DNA from: a virus
IMG/VR virus record: IMGVR_UViG_3300038701_003553
Coordinates: 1-21,822 of that record
DNA length: 21,822 bases
Direction: 5' to 3' (one strand)
Shown: positions 12,753 to 20,087 of the stretch, in pieces
Layout of the letters: each line of letters starts with the position of its first letter
Numbering within the stretch: the stretch's first letter is position 1
Notes under the pieces: model-generated
Seen by the model: only the letters and a program-made list of their open reading frames with translations
The model's database searches: none
Told to the model about the DNA's origin: nothing
Translations under genes and position numbers: made by a program

Positions 12753-14471
12753 TTAATTGATTTCGTATTCAGTGAAGTTATTTATCTTTTTAGCTGTAAT
12801 AACTTGACTAAATAATTCGCGATTTTTGATGTCTTCATTATGAGAAATAATCATAATATTTGTATCGTGGAATTCGTTTAGAATTGCTTCCACATTATCA
12901 ACATTTGTTGAGTCTAATCCATCCATTAATTCATCAATGATTAACGTATTGGATGCTGTGCTATTTTTTAATTTTGTGATATCTCTAAATGCTAAAAGAA
13001 TAGCAAGATCGATTCTTTTCTTTTCGCCTTCCGAGAAAGAAAAGTATGAAAATGAATCTCTAAATCTAGATTTAATTGTTTCATTAAATTCAGAATCCAA
13101 TTCGAATAAAACAAACATATCCATTTTCTCAAGATATTTATTAATAAGTTGGTTGAAAATAGGAATATATTTAGAAATAACAACAGTTTTAATACCAGAA
13201 TCTTTTAAAATATCAATACAATTTTTGGTTGTTTTATGAAGCTTTTGAAGTTTTTCCAATTCATTATTATGCTTAGTGATTTTAGTCTTGAATTCAGCAA
13301 GCTTTTGCTCATTAAGATTAGTATCACTACTTTCTCTTTTAGCTTTAAGCTCTTTAATTCTTGTGTTTAACTCAATAATTGACTTTTCTACAACTGATAA
13401 TAAATTTTCACTAATTGAAATTTCAGTTTCAATATCACTCTTTGTATTCAAATATGAAGTGATTCTTTTTTCAGACTCTTGTAAAGTTGAATACCTTTCA
13501 TTCATCTTTTCTAATTTAGAATTTAGTGATTCTAAATTTTGATTGATTTCTTTATTAGAAACCTCCTTATGTTCATGTGATATTTTCTGTTTACACATTG
13601 AGCAATTATTGTTGTCAGCTAAAAATGCTTTTTCTTTATTGTAGATTGATATTTCAGTTTCAATTGCTTTAATTTTTCCATAATATGATCTTATTGCTTC
13701 TGATATTTCGTTCTTTGTAAAGCTAAAAGAATTTTCCTCTGAAAGCTTTGTCAACTCAGCTTTTTTAGATTTGATTTTTTCGAATGTATTTTTATATTCG
13801 ATTTTCTTCTCTTCTCTCTTCGAAGCAATGGATTTTATTTCTTCATCTGATAAAACTTTTTCGCTATCGATAACATCTTGGAATGTTTTAATCGATTCGC
13901 TCAAAACTGAAATTTTATATTGAAGATCTGCAATATCCTTTTTATAATAATCAAATCTTGATTTAGCTAATGCGGACATTTTTGAAAATATATGAATATC
14001 CAGAACATCTTCAATAACTTCTCGTCTGTGCGCAGGAGACATTTGCATAAATGGTGTAAATGCAGCACTGCCCAAAACAACAGTTTGGATAAATGTTTTG
14101 AAGCTCATTTTAAGAATTTCTTTTTCTAGATATTCTTGATATGATCTTACATCAGCGGTCTGTTCAACTAATTCATCATTTTTATAGATTTCAAATATAA
14201 CAGGAGAAATTCCTCTCACAACTTTATATTCATTAAAATAAATTTCAACAACAAGTTTTTTCTTGTTAATTGAATTGATTATCTGTCCCTTTTTAATATT
14301 TCTATATGATTTACCATATAAACCAAAGGAAATAGCATCAATAATTGTAGATTTACCCTCACCTGAGTTACCCATGATGAGTGTATTATTTTTTGATTCT
14401 AAATCGAACTCTATGAAAGAATTACCAATACTTAGAAAGTTCTTTATTTTGATTTTCTTTAATATAATCAA
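12753..14471 (-). CDS. 46: recombination endonuclease subunit, Rad50/SbcC-like (gp46)
   Basis: Homologue of T4 gp46, the ATPase partner of gp47 in processing double-strand ends for recombination-dependent replication. Walker A GNSGEGKST at 34-42, a zinc-hook CSMC at 290-293 within the coiled-coil region, signature FSEGEKKR at 479-486 and Walker B TLIIDELMDGLD at 509-520 are all present. The segment ILKDSGIKTVVISKYIPIFN is near-identical in style to T4. Length is 572 (T4: 560). The start is TTG, overlapping the gp47 stop as TTGA; no ATG exists before Walker A. Confidence 0.95.
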   Translation of the reverse strand: MIILKKIKIKNFLSIGNSFIEFDLESKNNTLIMGNSGEGKSTIIDAISFGLYGKSYRNIKKGQIINSINKKKLVVEIYFNEYKVVRGISPVIFEIYKNDELVEQTADVRSYQEYLEKEILKMSFKTFIQTVVLGSAAFTPFMQMSPAHRREVIEDVLDIHIFSKMSALAKSRFDYYKKDIADLQYKISVLSESIKTFQDVIDSEKVLSDEEIKSIASKREEKKIEYKNTFEKIKSKKAELTKLSEENSFSFTKNEISEAIRSYYGKIKAIETEISIYNKEKAFLADNNNCSMCKQKISHEHKEVSNKEINQNLESLNSKLEKMNERYSTLQESEKRITSYLNTKSDIETEISISENLLSVVEKSIIELNTRIKELKAKRESSDTNLNEQKLAEFKTKITKHNNELEKLQKLHKTTKNCIDILKDSGIKTVVISKYIPIFNQLINKYLEKMDMFVLFELDSEFNETIKSRFRDSFSYFSFSEGEKKRIDLAILLAFRDITKLKNSTASNTLIIDELMDGLDSTNVDNVEAILNEFHDTNIMIISHNEDIKNRELFSQVITAKKINNFTEYEIN

Positions 14472-15493
14472 TTTGTTAGTGCCTCGTTATAAAATTCCAT
14501 CATAGTGTCATATACTGCTTTATTATCAATATCATCCAAATCTAAAATATATTTTTTAATGATATCAGCTGTATCTTCATACTTTATATTTTCAACATTC
14601 TCTTCATCTAGCAAATACATTTTTGCATCTGAGTTTTTAATATCATGAGCAACTTCATTTACTCTAGATATCAACTCATTATACTTCTTTTGATCTTTAA
14701 TTTCGTCAGTAAAAACCTTAACAAATCTATTTGTACTATTTTCTACTATTTTATCAAAGTTTAGATCTTCTTTGTACTTAAATGAATAATATAAATTATG
14801 AGGATTTTCAATATATTCCATCTCAGTTGATTTGGTATCGAATATATAAAATCCCTTTTTGTCATTATCATCAATCCACGTATGCTGAGTAGGAGCACCG
14901 ATATATTCGATATTATCCTTTTTAGATCGTGTGTGATAGTGACCTGAAAGAACCTTATCAAATCTATTAAAATACTTAGGGCTCATACCATGTTCAGCAG
15001 TTCTATTTTTGTCAAATTTAAAACCCTTAAGTTCTAAGTGACCAAATAGAATATTACATTTTGTATTTTTAATAAAATTAAAACATTCCTGAGCATTTGA
15101 TTTATTGATCCATGGAAGCAAAGCAATATTATCTTCCTCTGCACATTCAGAATACACCTTAACATTGTCATAAGAATCAAGAGTAAGGGAAGGTGAATTC
15201 ACATCATTTGATTCTTTAAAATAAGCATCATGATTACCAATGATAATAGAAATATCAATTCCATGTTTAGCTAACGGATCAAAGAAATATTCTCTGGCTT
15301 TTTTAAGCGTAGATGTATTTGTCTTTTTTCTTTGGTGAAAAACATCTCCGAGATGATAAACCTTTTTGATTTTTCTTTCTAATAATGTTGGAAAGAAAAT
15401 ATCTTTATAGAATTTCTCAAAATTATCATGAAAAATTTCACTATCTGAAGACAGCCCAAAATGCTGATCAGATATCACTGCAACCTTGCTCAA
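14468..15493 (-). CDS. 47: recombination endonuclease subunit, Mre11/SbcD-like (gp47)
   Basis: Metallophosphoesterase nuclease of 341 residues (T4 gp47: 339). The metal-binding motifs are DQHFG (9-13), GDVFH (49-53), GNHDAY (86-91), then GHLELKGF and GHYHTRS. It cuts and resects DNA ends together with gp46. The start codon is TTG, preceded by AGGA at a proper distance and nine bases after the 52-aa gene; the homology begins at once (SKVAVISDQHFG), so the TTG start is well supported. Confidence 0.95.
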   Translation of the reverse strand: MSKVAVISDQHFGLSSDSEIFHDNFEKFYKDIFFPTLLERKIKKVYHLGDVFHQRKKTNTSTLKKAREYFFDPLAKHGIDISIIIGNHDAYFKESNDVNSPSLTLDSYDNVKVYSECAEEDNIALLPWINKSNAQECFNFIKNTKCNILFGHLELKGFKFDKNRTAEHGMSPKYFNRFDKVLSGHYHTRSKKDNIEYIGAPTQHTWIDDNDKKGFYIFDTKSTEMEYIENPHNLYYSFKYKEDLNFDKIVENSTNRFVKVFTDEIKDQKKYNELISRVNEVAHDIKNSDAKMYLLDEENVENIKYEDTADIIKKYILDLDDIDNKAVYDTMMEFYNEALTN

Positions 15494-15502
15494 TTGATTT
15501 TC

Positions 15503-15661
15503 CTATTTTCTATTTTTGTCTTCAGCTAAGATTCTTTCACAATATTCTTTTATTGCAAGAATGCGTTCTCTTAGCATATTATTTTCACTACTATTGGGAC
15601 GTGACGACAGAGTTTTGCTGCGAAGATCTTTTATAATTTCAGGAATTAAGAAACTATTCAT
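15503..15661 (-). CDS. 52-aa small protein between genes 55 and 47
   Basis: ATG-started frame of 52 codons that overlaps the end of gene 55 by eight bases and has GAGG about eight bases upstream. The protein begins MNSFLIPEIIKDLR and ends in a charged, helical stretch (LRERILAIKEYCERILAEDKNRK) that could form a short coiled coil. It is not recognised. Placement and start context suggest it is translated by coupling with 55. Confidence 0.65.
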   Translation of the reverse strand: MNSFLIPEIIKDLRSKTLSSRPNSSENNMLRERILAIKEYCERILAEDKNRK

Positions 15662-16196
15662 TAGCATCTACCTCAAATTCTGTTAGCTTTTTCTTTTTCT
15701 CTTTTTTTCTTTTTATTTTACTTTCGAACTTTGATATGATATCATTATCAACAAAGTCCTCATTTGCCTGAGATACAGCTTGACCAGTCATCATCATTTC
15801 GTTATGATTATGATTGACAAGAGATTTTTGTTTTAAATATGATTGTCGTGATTCAATATTAATCATATTGACAAATGCATTATTGGCAATTTGAGAAAAA
15901 TAAGCGAATGGATTATCGTATTCGAATGCTTTATATTGTTTCTTATTTAAAGCTGCGATACATTTTTCTAATGCATCGCCTTTCATATCATCAAGATATG
16001 AATAACCATTAAAACACCCCTTTGTACCAAGTCTTTCAACGATTTGAAAGATTGCAAGAACAATGATGTCGGGTATTTTTTCTTCACCTGAGTTATACCA
16101 TTCAACTAGGTTTTTTTGTAGTGTTGGTCCATTAACATAGTCTCTGGACTGATCTCTATTTTTAATTCTCGTTCGTTTTTTCTTAACTAGAGCCAT
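15654..16196 (-). CDS. 55: late-transcription sigma factor (gp55)
   Basis: Homologue of T4 gp55, the small sigma factor that lets host RNA polymerase read TATAAATA late promoters. The core segment YDNPFAYFSQIANNAFVNMIN matches T4 NPFAYFTTIAFNAFRRRI, the region 2-like core binding helix. It is preceded by YLDDMKGDALEKCI. Length 180 (T4: 185). The C-terminus is Lys-rich and ends LTEFEVDANE; the clamp-binding hydrophobic tail of T4 is not obvious. It begins with ATG after AGGAG and has its own promoter at 16229-16257. Confidence 0.93.
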   Translation of the reverse strand: MALVKKKRTRIKNRDQSRDYVNGPTLQKNLVEWYNSGEEKIPDIIVLAIFQIVERLGTKGCFNGYSYLDDMKGDALEKCIAALNKKQYKAFEYDNPFAYFSQIANNAFVNMINIESRQSYLKQKSLVNHNHNEMMMTGQAVSQANEDFVDNDIISKFESKIKRKKEKKKKLTEFEVDANE

Positions 16197-16228
16197 TAAA
16201 CTCCTTTTTTTCTTTTTGTTATCAACAT

Positions 16229-16257
16229 ATTATAACATAAAAATTATTCTATGTACA
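16229..16257 (-). promoter_or_regulatory. promoter of gene 55 (minus arm of a divergent pair)
   Basis: On the minus strand TGTACA (16252-16257), 17 bases, then a perfect TATAAT (16229-16234) with an upstream TG (extended -10). The start would be near 16222, leaving a short leader with AGGAG before gene 55. Its -35 hexamer is a palindrome shared with the opposite promoter. Confidence 0.7.
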
Positions 16258-16282
16258 TAATAAATGAATCGTGTTATAAATA
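16252..16282 (+). promoter_or_regulatory. plus-strand promoter (early plus late) facing a gene-free region
   Basis: The same TGTACA (16252-16257), 17 bases, TATAAA (16275-16280), also with TG before the -10. The -10 box is part of TATAAATA (16275-16282), the T4 late octamer. Both early and late starts would fall near 16287. The first plus-strand gene is more than 3 kb away, so the product is probably a short RNA. Confidence 0.6.
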
Positions 16283-16286
16283 AATT

Positions 16287-16625
16287 TGTATTTTCTTTTT
16301 ATATTATAGGTAAGGTATAAAATAGAAGTACCAAATATCATGCTTACCATGCAATAATGATGGTTACTTAATGGAATACGAGACCATTATTTTCAATTTA
16401 CACTTACCACTTAGACTAAAGTAGTCACAGTCTTTAAATAAAAGACTACAAGAAGTTAAAAACTGTAAGTAAATAATTTTGATGATTAAGGATTATTTAC
16501 TCGGCGCTATATACTGTCACACATAAAAGTAAAAACATAAGCCTTACTTTCCAATTTTGGTTGTGAATAATCATTTTTTTATCAGGCTCTGGGAGTTTTT
16601 TTAACTCTCCTGCAGCCTGAGATAT
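16287..16625 (+). ncRNA. candidate structured non-coding RNA
   Basis: No credible reading frame exists on either strand between 16197 and 16714. The plus strand contains many complementary segments: GGTAAG/CTTACC (16309, 16343), AATGATGGT/ACCATTATT (16356, 16383), GTCTTT/AAAGAC (16430, 16441), a 10-bp hairpin at 16468-16501, AAAGTAA/TTACTTT (16526, 16544) and TCAGGCT/AGCCTGA (16582, 16614) around an inner stem. Two helices need G-U pairs only on the plus strand, agreeing with the promoter at 16252. One segment (16468-16474) can pair either upstream or downstream, so two folds compete. Family not recognised; an origin transcript is an alternative. Confidence 0.4.
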
Positions 16626-16639
16626 ATAAAAAATTCTAA

Positions 16640-16693
16640 TAAAAAATATTAAAACCAAATGCGAAGCATTTGGTCCTAGAGCTTCGCTCTAGG
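16640..16693 (-). terminator. tandem-hairpin terminator after the Sm-like gene
   Basis: Two perfect hairpins touch each other: a 9-bp stem with a GAA/TTC loop (16654-16674) and an 8-bp stem (16675-16693). On the minus strand they lie just after the Sm-like gene and are followed by a T-rich run (16640-16653). Their loops, GCGAAGC and GCTTCGC, are complementary to each other. Confidence 0.75.
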
Positions 16694-16714
16694 TATTCTC
16701 ATATTTATTAGTTC

Positions 16715-17086
16715 TTAATGATAAGTATTATTATCTTCTATATAATTATTTATATCAGATGAATCTGAGTCTGAATCTAGATTTCTACTAAATACTTCTA
16801 GTACACTGTTTGTAAGACCTTTAATTTCTTCCAGTGTATTTATATAGTATTCCCTTATTGGAACACAAGGGTCAATTTCCATCAGTATAGATTTTTTGGA
16901 TATTTTAACTTCTTGATTAAAGATAGTTGTCTTCAAAAATGGAGATATTGAAAGCATATATGTATCATCAACAGGTATATAAGAATATATACATGCATTT
17001 CTGATAGTAACAGATTTTTTATTCAATGAAGTTACTTCACATACAATTTCATCTCCAGTAATCAATTTAAAAATACTTACATTCAT
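16715..17086 (-). CDS. Sm-like (LSm fold) phage protein
   Basis: Protein of 123 residues whose first half has the Sm pattern: FKLITGDEIVCEVTSLNKKSVTIRNACIYSY, that is, a strand with G-E/D-I-V, a turn with K-V and a following strand with N. Sm-like proteins of putative cyanophage origin are known from structural work, and such proteins in bacteria (Hfq) bind RNA. The C-terminal 30 residues are acidic and probably disordered. The start overlaps the uvsW stop by four bases (ATGA). RNA binding here is inference. It is followed by a strong terminator. Confidence 0.75.
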   Translation of the reverse strand: MNVSIFKLITGDEIVCEVTSLNKKSVTIRNACIYSYIPVDDTYMLSISPFLKTTIFNQEVKISKKSILMEIDPCVPIREYYINTLEEIKGLTNSVLEVFSRNLDSDSDSSDINNYIEDNNTYH

Positions 17087-18561
17087 TTTATATCATATTT
17101 GATATATTCAATATCAAATCCCTCTAAATTATATCGTTTAATTCTTTCCATGTAATGGAGCATGCTCCAGTTCTTTCTTCCTTTATAAATAAAATCATCA
17201 CCAATATCAATAAACACAACTTTGTCTTTTATATCAGATAATCTTAAACCACGTCCAATCAATTGAAGAAGTTTAATTTTTGATTTCAAAGGAACCGAAA
17301 GAACAACGTAATTTACATTTTTAACATTAACACCTTCAGCAAATGTACCAAGAGAAACCACACCTTTCATATTTTCGGATGCATCCATTTCTTTTTGATA
17401 TTCTAATCGAGTATCAACATCAACAGATCCATTAATAAAGAACTTTTCATTTGTTTTAATTTTTTCAAATAATGTTTTACCATGTTCAGCATATTTAAAT
17501 GCTACTAACGTATTGCCCTTTAAGCTATCAACTAATTTAGCAATAAAATTATTTCGTATTTCTAAATCACAGATAAATGATATTTCTTCATTATACTTTT
17601 TACATTTTTTGCTAACATAGTTTTTATATTTCTCATCATATGATAATAAACATGCTTTAATTTTTAGGTTAGCAATATCTTTTGATTCTATCAACTCAGC
17701 AGTTGAAGCTACTCTTTGTGGAGGACCAAAGTCACCAGTAAGAGACATCAAATTACTTTCGATATCATCTAACGTACCAGTCACGCCAGTTCTATAAATG
17801 ATATGCTTACATTTTTCCATAATAGTTACGGTTGACATTGCTTTCCATGCATGTACCTCATCAGCAATAATAACATCAAATTTTTTATAAAAGCTTTCGG
17901 GCATATTAACAATTGATTGCCATGTTGAAGCTGTAATATCAGCATCTACTTCTTTGTCTTTACCTGAATAGATTTGATGCGAAGTAAATGATCCTCTGTT
18001 TTTATCATATTCGTCATTAAAATTTTCTGAAATAAGCTGCTTAACCAATGCTGCTCTGTGAACAACAATTAGAACTTTCAATCCCATTTCTTGATAGAAC
18101 CTAGCAGCACCATATAACATATATGATTTACCAGAAGCTGTTGGAGATAATATGATACTTCTCTTATTATTAATGATATGTTTGATAGCATCATTTTGAT
18201 ATTTCTTTGGAGTATATGGAGCATCAATCGTTTTATATAAATCATTAACATCTTTCTCATCAAGGATAATATCCTTTCCGGTAAAGATAGATTCATCAAT
18301 ATGATATGACACTTTATTGTCTTCGCACCAGCTAACTATTTCTGGTATTAAACCTTTTTTGATATGGCCATTACGTAGATTGAACATTCTAATATTGCCA
18401 TCCCATAGACCCTTTTTAACTTTAGGATGCCACTTTTTACCTTCAACTTCGAAAGTAAATTTCTCATGAAGCTCTTGTTTTACTCCAGCTTCACAGACAA
18501 CTTTACAAAATACTTCATTAACCTGTGTGATAACAAGGTCTGCATCCATTATATTTGACAA
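17083..18561 (-). CDS. uvsW: recombination DNA/RNA helicase UvsW
   Basis: SF2 helicase of 492 residues (T4: about 503). The N-terminal DNA-binding part, FTFEVEGKKWHPKVKKGLWDGNIRMFN, matches T4 FSFEADGYRFNPRFRYGNWDGRIRLL. Walker A PTASGKS is at 140-146, DEVH at 234-237 and motif VI QLIGRGLR near 447. UvsW unwinds branched DNA and R-loops and shuts off origin-dependent initiation. The frame starts with TTG at 18561 with GGAG eight bases upstream; an ATG at 18549 (MDADLVITQ) fits the T4 N-terminus as well. Confidence 0.94.
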   Translation of the reverse strand: MSNIMDADLVITQVNEVFCKVVCEAGVKQELHEKFTFEVEGKKWHPKVKKGLWDGNIRMFNLRNGHIKKGLIPEIVSWCEDNKVSYHIDESIFTGKDIILDEKDVNDLYKTIDAPYTPKKYQNDAIKHIINNKRSIILSPTASGKSYMLYGAARFYQEMGLKVLIVVHRAALVKQLISENFNDEYDKNRGSFTSHQIYSGKDKEVDADITASTWQSIVNMPESFYKKFDVIIADEVHAWKAMSTVTIMEKCKHIIYRTGVTGTLDDIESNLMSLTGDFGPPQRVASTAELIESKDIANLKIKACLLSYDEKYKNYVSKKCKKYNEEISFICDLEIRNNFIAKLVDSLKGNTLVAFKYAEHGKTLFEKIKTNEKFFINGSVDVDTRLEYQKEMDASENMKGVVSLGTFAEGVNVKNVNYVVLSVPLKSKIKLLQLIGRGLRLSDIKDKVVFIDIGDDFIYKGRKNWSMLHYMERIKRYNLEGFDIEYIKYDIK

Positions 18562-18999
18562 TTAATATTCTCCAGCTTTAAATTTTTCCCAATCAATAAT
18601 ATTTTTGATTGTAAATGATCTTCTGTTGAGGGTGTTAATTACTTCCTGCAACATGGTAACTTTTTCTTTTTGTAATGAAATATCAAGTTTCATTTTAATG
18701 ATATCAGGATCGGCTTGAACATATCTATCAATATCTGATTTCAATATTCTTTTAGTGCATGGACTCCAGCCATAATCTTTCAGAACATCCATTGCAAGCT
18801 CACCATTATAATAATCAATTTTCAATTGACTAAGGACTTTGATATCACATTCCAATTTTGATAATCTGAGTTTTTCATGTACAAGAATTTCATAATATTT
18901 TGAGTGAAGTGTTAGTGACTTAACCGATTCTTCTGTTAAGTTTGTTCCATCAAATGTGTTGTCTTCGCCCCACATTTCTACTATTTTATCTAATTTCAT
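18562..18999 (-). CDS. uvsY: recombination mediator UvsY
   Basis: Homologue of T4 UvsY (137 residues; 145 here), which loads the recombinase UvsX onto gp32-coated single strands. The match includes LHSKYYEILVHEKLRL, LKIDYYNGELAMDVL, the lysine-rich stretch around KRILKSDIDRYVQADPDI, and the C-terminal RSFTIKNIIDWEKFKAG, equal in pattern to T4 RGFAIKHIQDMRAFEAG. It directly precedes uvsW with no spacing. The ribosome site is weak. Confidence 0.93.
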   Translation of the reverse strand: MKLDKIVEMWGEDNTFDGTNLTEESVKSLTLHSKYYEILVHEKLRLSKLECDIKVLSQLKIDYYNGELAMDVLKDYGWSPCTKRILKSDIDRYVQADPDIIKMKLDISLQKEKVTMLQEVINTLNRRSFTIKNIIDWEKFKAGEY

Positions 19000-19014
19000 A
19001 TTATATTCTTTCTC

Positions 19015-19500
19015 TTATCCTACAGTGAATAAATCATATTCGAATGTTACACTACATTCTGCGTAAGTTATAGTTTCATTTTCTATATTAATATTTATAC
19101 CACCTAAATCCGTAGGCCATGCATTGATAAATTTGAAAGCTCTTGTTGGATTATTTTTACCACTGAATACAAATACATCGATATCAGATAATAATGATTC
19201 TTTCACTCCAACTGGTTTCGTTTTTCCGTATTGTTCATAGCTTTCAGGAAAACCAATCTCAGTCATCCAATCAACTATTTCTTTATAGTTCTTTAGGTTA
19301 GCATCTATAGTAAATGTTAATTCTAAAGGAGCGAAAGAAATGTGATCACCCTGTTCCTTAATTGTAGTGAATGGAGATGCTACTGGAACTGATGGTAGCG
19401 AAATATTCGGTATGTTTACAGCTTTCGAAAAATAGTCAAGTTTAGGTGCTCTGTGAATGACACTCTTAAAGAGATTATTTTGTAACATATTAATTGACAT
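19015..19500 (-). CDS. tail tube-fold protein (T4 gp19 family)
   Basis: Protein of 161 residues whose C-terminal half, RAFKFINAWPTDLGGIN followed by TYAECSVTFEYDLFTV, lines up with T4 gp19 EIKGLWPTNVGELQ and EVTLALDYWE. The middle LELTFTIDANLKNYKEIVDWM matches DDWTVTVMNDEAHDARQKFVDW. It may be the tail tube itself, or a related tube-initiator or baseplate-tube protein of marine T4-like phages. It starts with ATG but without a clear ribosome site, and a late-like octamer lies 40 bases upstream, which fits a structural gene. Confidence 0.75.
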   Translation of the reverse strand: MSINMLQNNLFKSVIHRAPKLDYFSKAVNIPNISLPSVPVASPFTTIKEQGDHISFAPLELTFTIDANLKNYKEIVDWMTEIGFPESYEQYGKTKPVGVKESLLSDIDVFVFSGKNNPTRAFKFINAWPTDLGGININIENETITYAECSVTFEYDLFTVG

Positions 19501-19507
19501 TTTTTTG

Positions 19508-19538
19508 TTTACTTTCGATAAAAACTATTATATAAATG
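19508..19538 (+). promoter_or_regulatory. promoter of the 33-59-32 cluster
   Basis: TTTACT (19508-19513), 17 bases, TATAAA (19531-19536). The -10 region also reads TATAAATG, one base off the late octamer. It drives the plus-strand genes starting at 19570. Confidence 0.6.
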
Positions 19539-19546
19539 TATTTATT
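19539..19546 (-). promoter_or_regulatory. possible late promoter of the tail gene
   Basis: On the minus strand AATAAATA, seven of eight bases of the T4 late octamer, about 40 bases before the tail tube-fold gene. It lies back to back with the plus-strand promoter. Confidence 0.3.
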
Positions 19547-19569
19547 GAACTTAACGGATTGGTGATATA

Positions 19570-19875
19570 ATGATTTTAATTTCAATATGTGTTTTAATAC
19601 TGTTATTTTCTAGCGCTGGCTTGCTATTTGTTGATAATATATCTGATTCTAAAAAAGAAAGTTATGATTGGCTTCCTTTTCCAGAAAAACCTCATAGCAT
19701 TTATGAAGGTGATTCTATAGAAGTTTTAGATGAAGATGGAAATATTAAAACCGTATTTTGGAGAGCCGAATATGTGAGCTTTGGTAGAGATACTAAAACA
19801 ACATTCGGTGGTTGGGTTGAAAATAAAAAAGATAAAGAATTTGTAAATGCTAAATTTTGGAGACAAATCACTTAA
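19570..19875 (+). CDS. hypothetical membrane-anchored protein (101 aa)
   Basis: First gene of the plus-strand cluster, with ATG and GGTG upstream. An N-terminal hydrophobic helix (ILISICVLILLFSSAGLLFV) acts as signal anchor or signal peptide, followed by a soluble, acidic and aromatic part (SIEVLDEDGNIKTVFWRAEYV and TFGGWVENKK) that may form a small beta fold. No family recognised. Its stop overlaps the gp33 start (TAATG). Confidence 0.7.
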   Translation: MILISICVLILLFSSAGLLFVDNISDSKKESYDWLPFPEKPHSIYEGDSIEVLDEDGNIKTVFWRAEYVSFGRDTKTTFGGWVENKKDKEFVNAKFWRQIT

Positions 19876-20087
19876 TGGATATAGATAAAGACTTACAAAA
19901 GATGTTAGACCGAAATATATCGATTATGGAAGCAGCTGAAAAAATAGCAACAAAGTATAACATTGAAATAGAAAGCGTAGCTTCTGTTATTTCAAAGAAC
20001 GCTAAGTTCAAATCAATTCTATATAAAGAAGCCTCAGAGCTAAATTTATTAAAAGACAAAAAGAATAATATCCCAGAGGACATTTAA
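19875..20087 (+). CDS. 33: late transcription coactivator-like protein (gp33)
   Basis: Protein of 70 residues when started at the ATG of 19875, which overlaps the previous stop; the frame also opens at a TTG at 19857. SIMEAAEKIATKYNIEIESVASVI and then SILYKEASELNLLK resemble T4 gp33 IIEKMVEEFGMSYLEATTAFLEE and IIEKIQSEAIDENLL. Its place before 59 and 32 is the same as in T4. gp33 links RNA polymerase to the sliding clamp for late transcription. It is much shorter than T4 gp33 (112), and the C-terminal clamp-binding tail (LDFLL in T4) is missing. Confidence 0.75.
   Translation: MDIDKDLQKMLDRNISIMEAAEKIATKYNIEIESVASVISKNAKFKSILYKEASELNLLKDKKNNIPEDI

Noticed and set aside
16582-16620. Hairpin TCAGGCT/AGCCTGA as an intrinsic terminator
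   Set aside because: Neither strand has a T-run after it; kept as part of the candidate RNA.
16287-16625. Hammerhead ribozyme, group I intron or CRISPR array in the gene-free region
   Set aside because: No CUGAUGA/GAAA core, no intron core, and no regularly spaced repeats are present.
16747-16844. Two TATAAATA octamers on the minus strand within the Sm-like gene (16747-16754 and 16837-16844)
   Set aside because: Both encode protein and have no late gene close downstream; they show how often the octamer arises by chance here.
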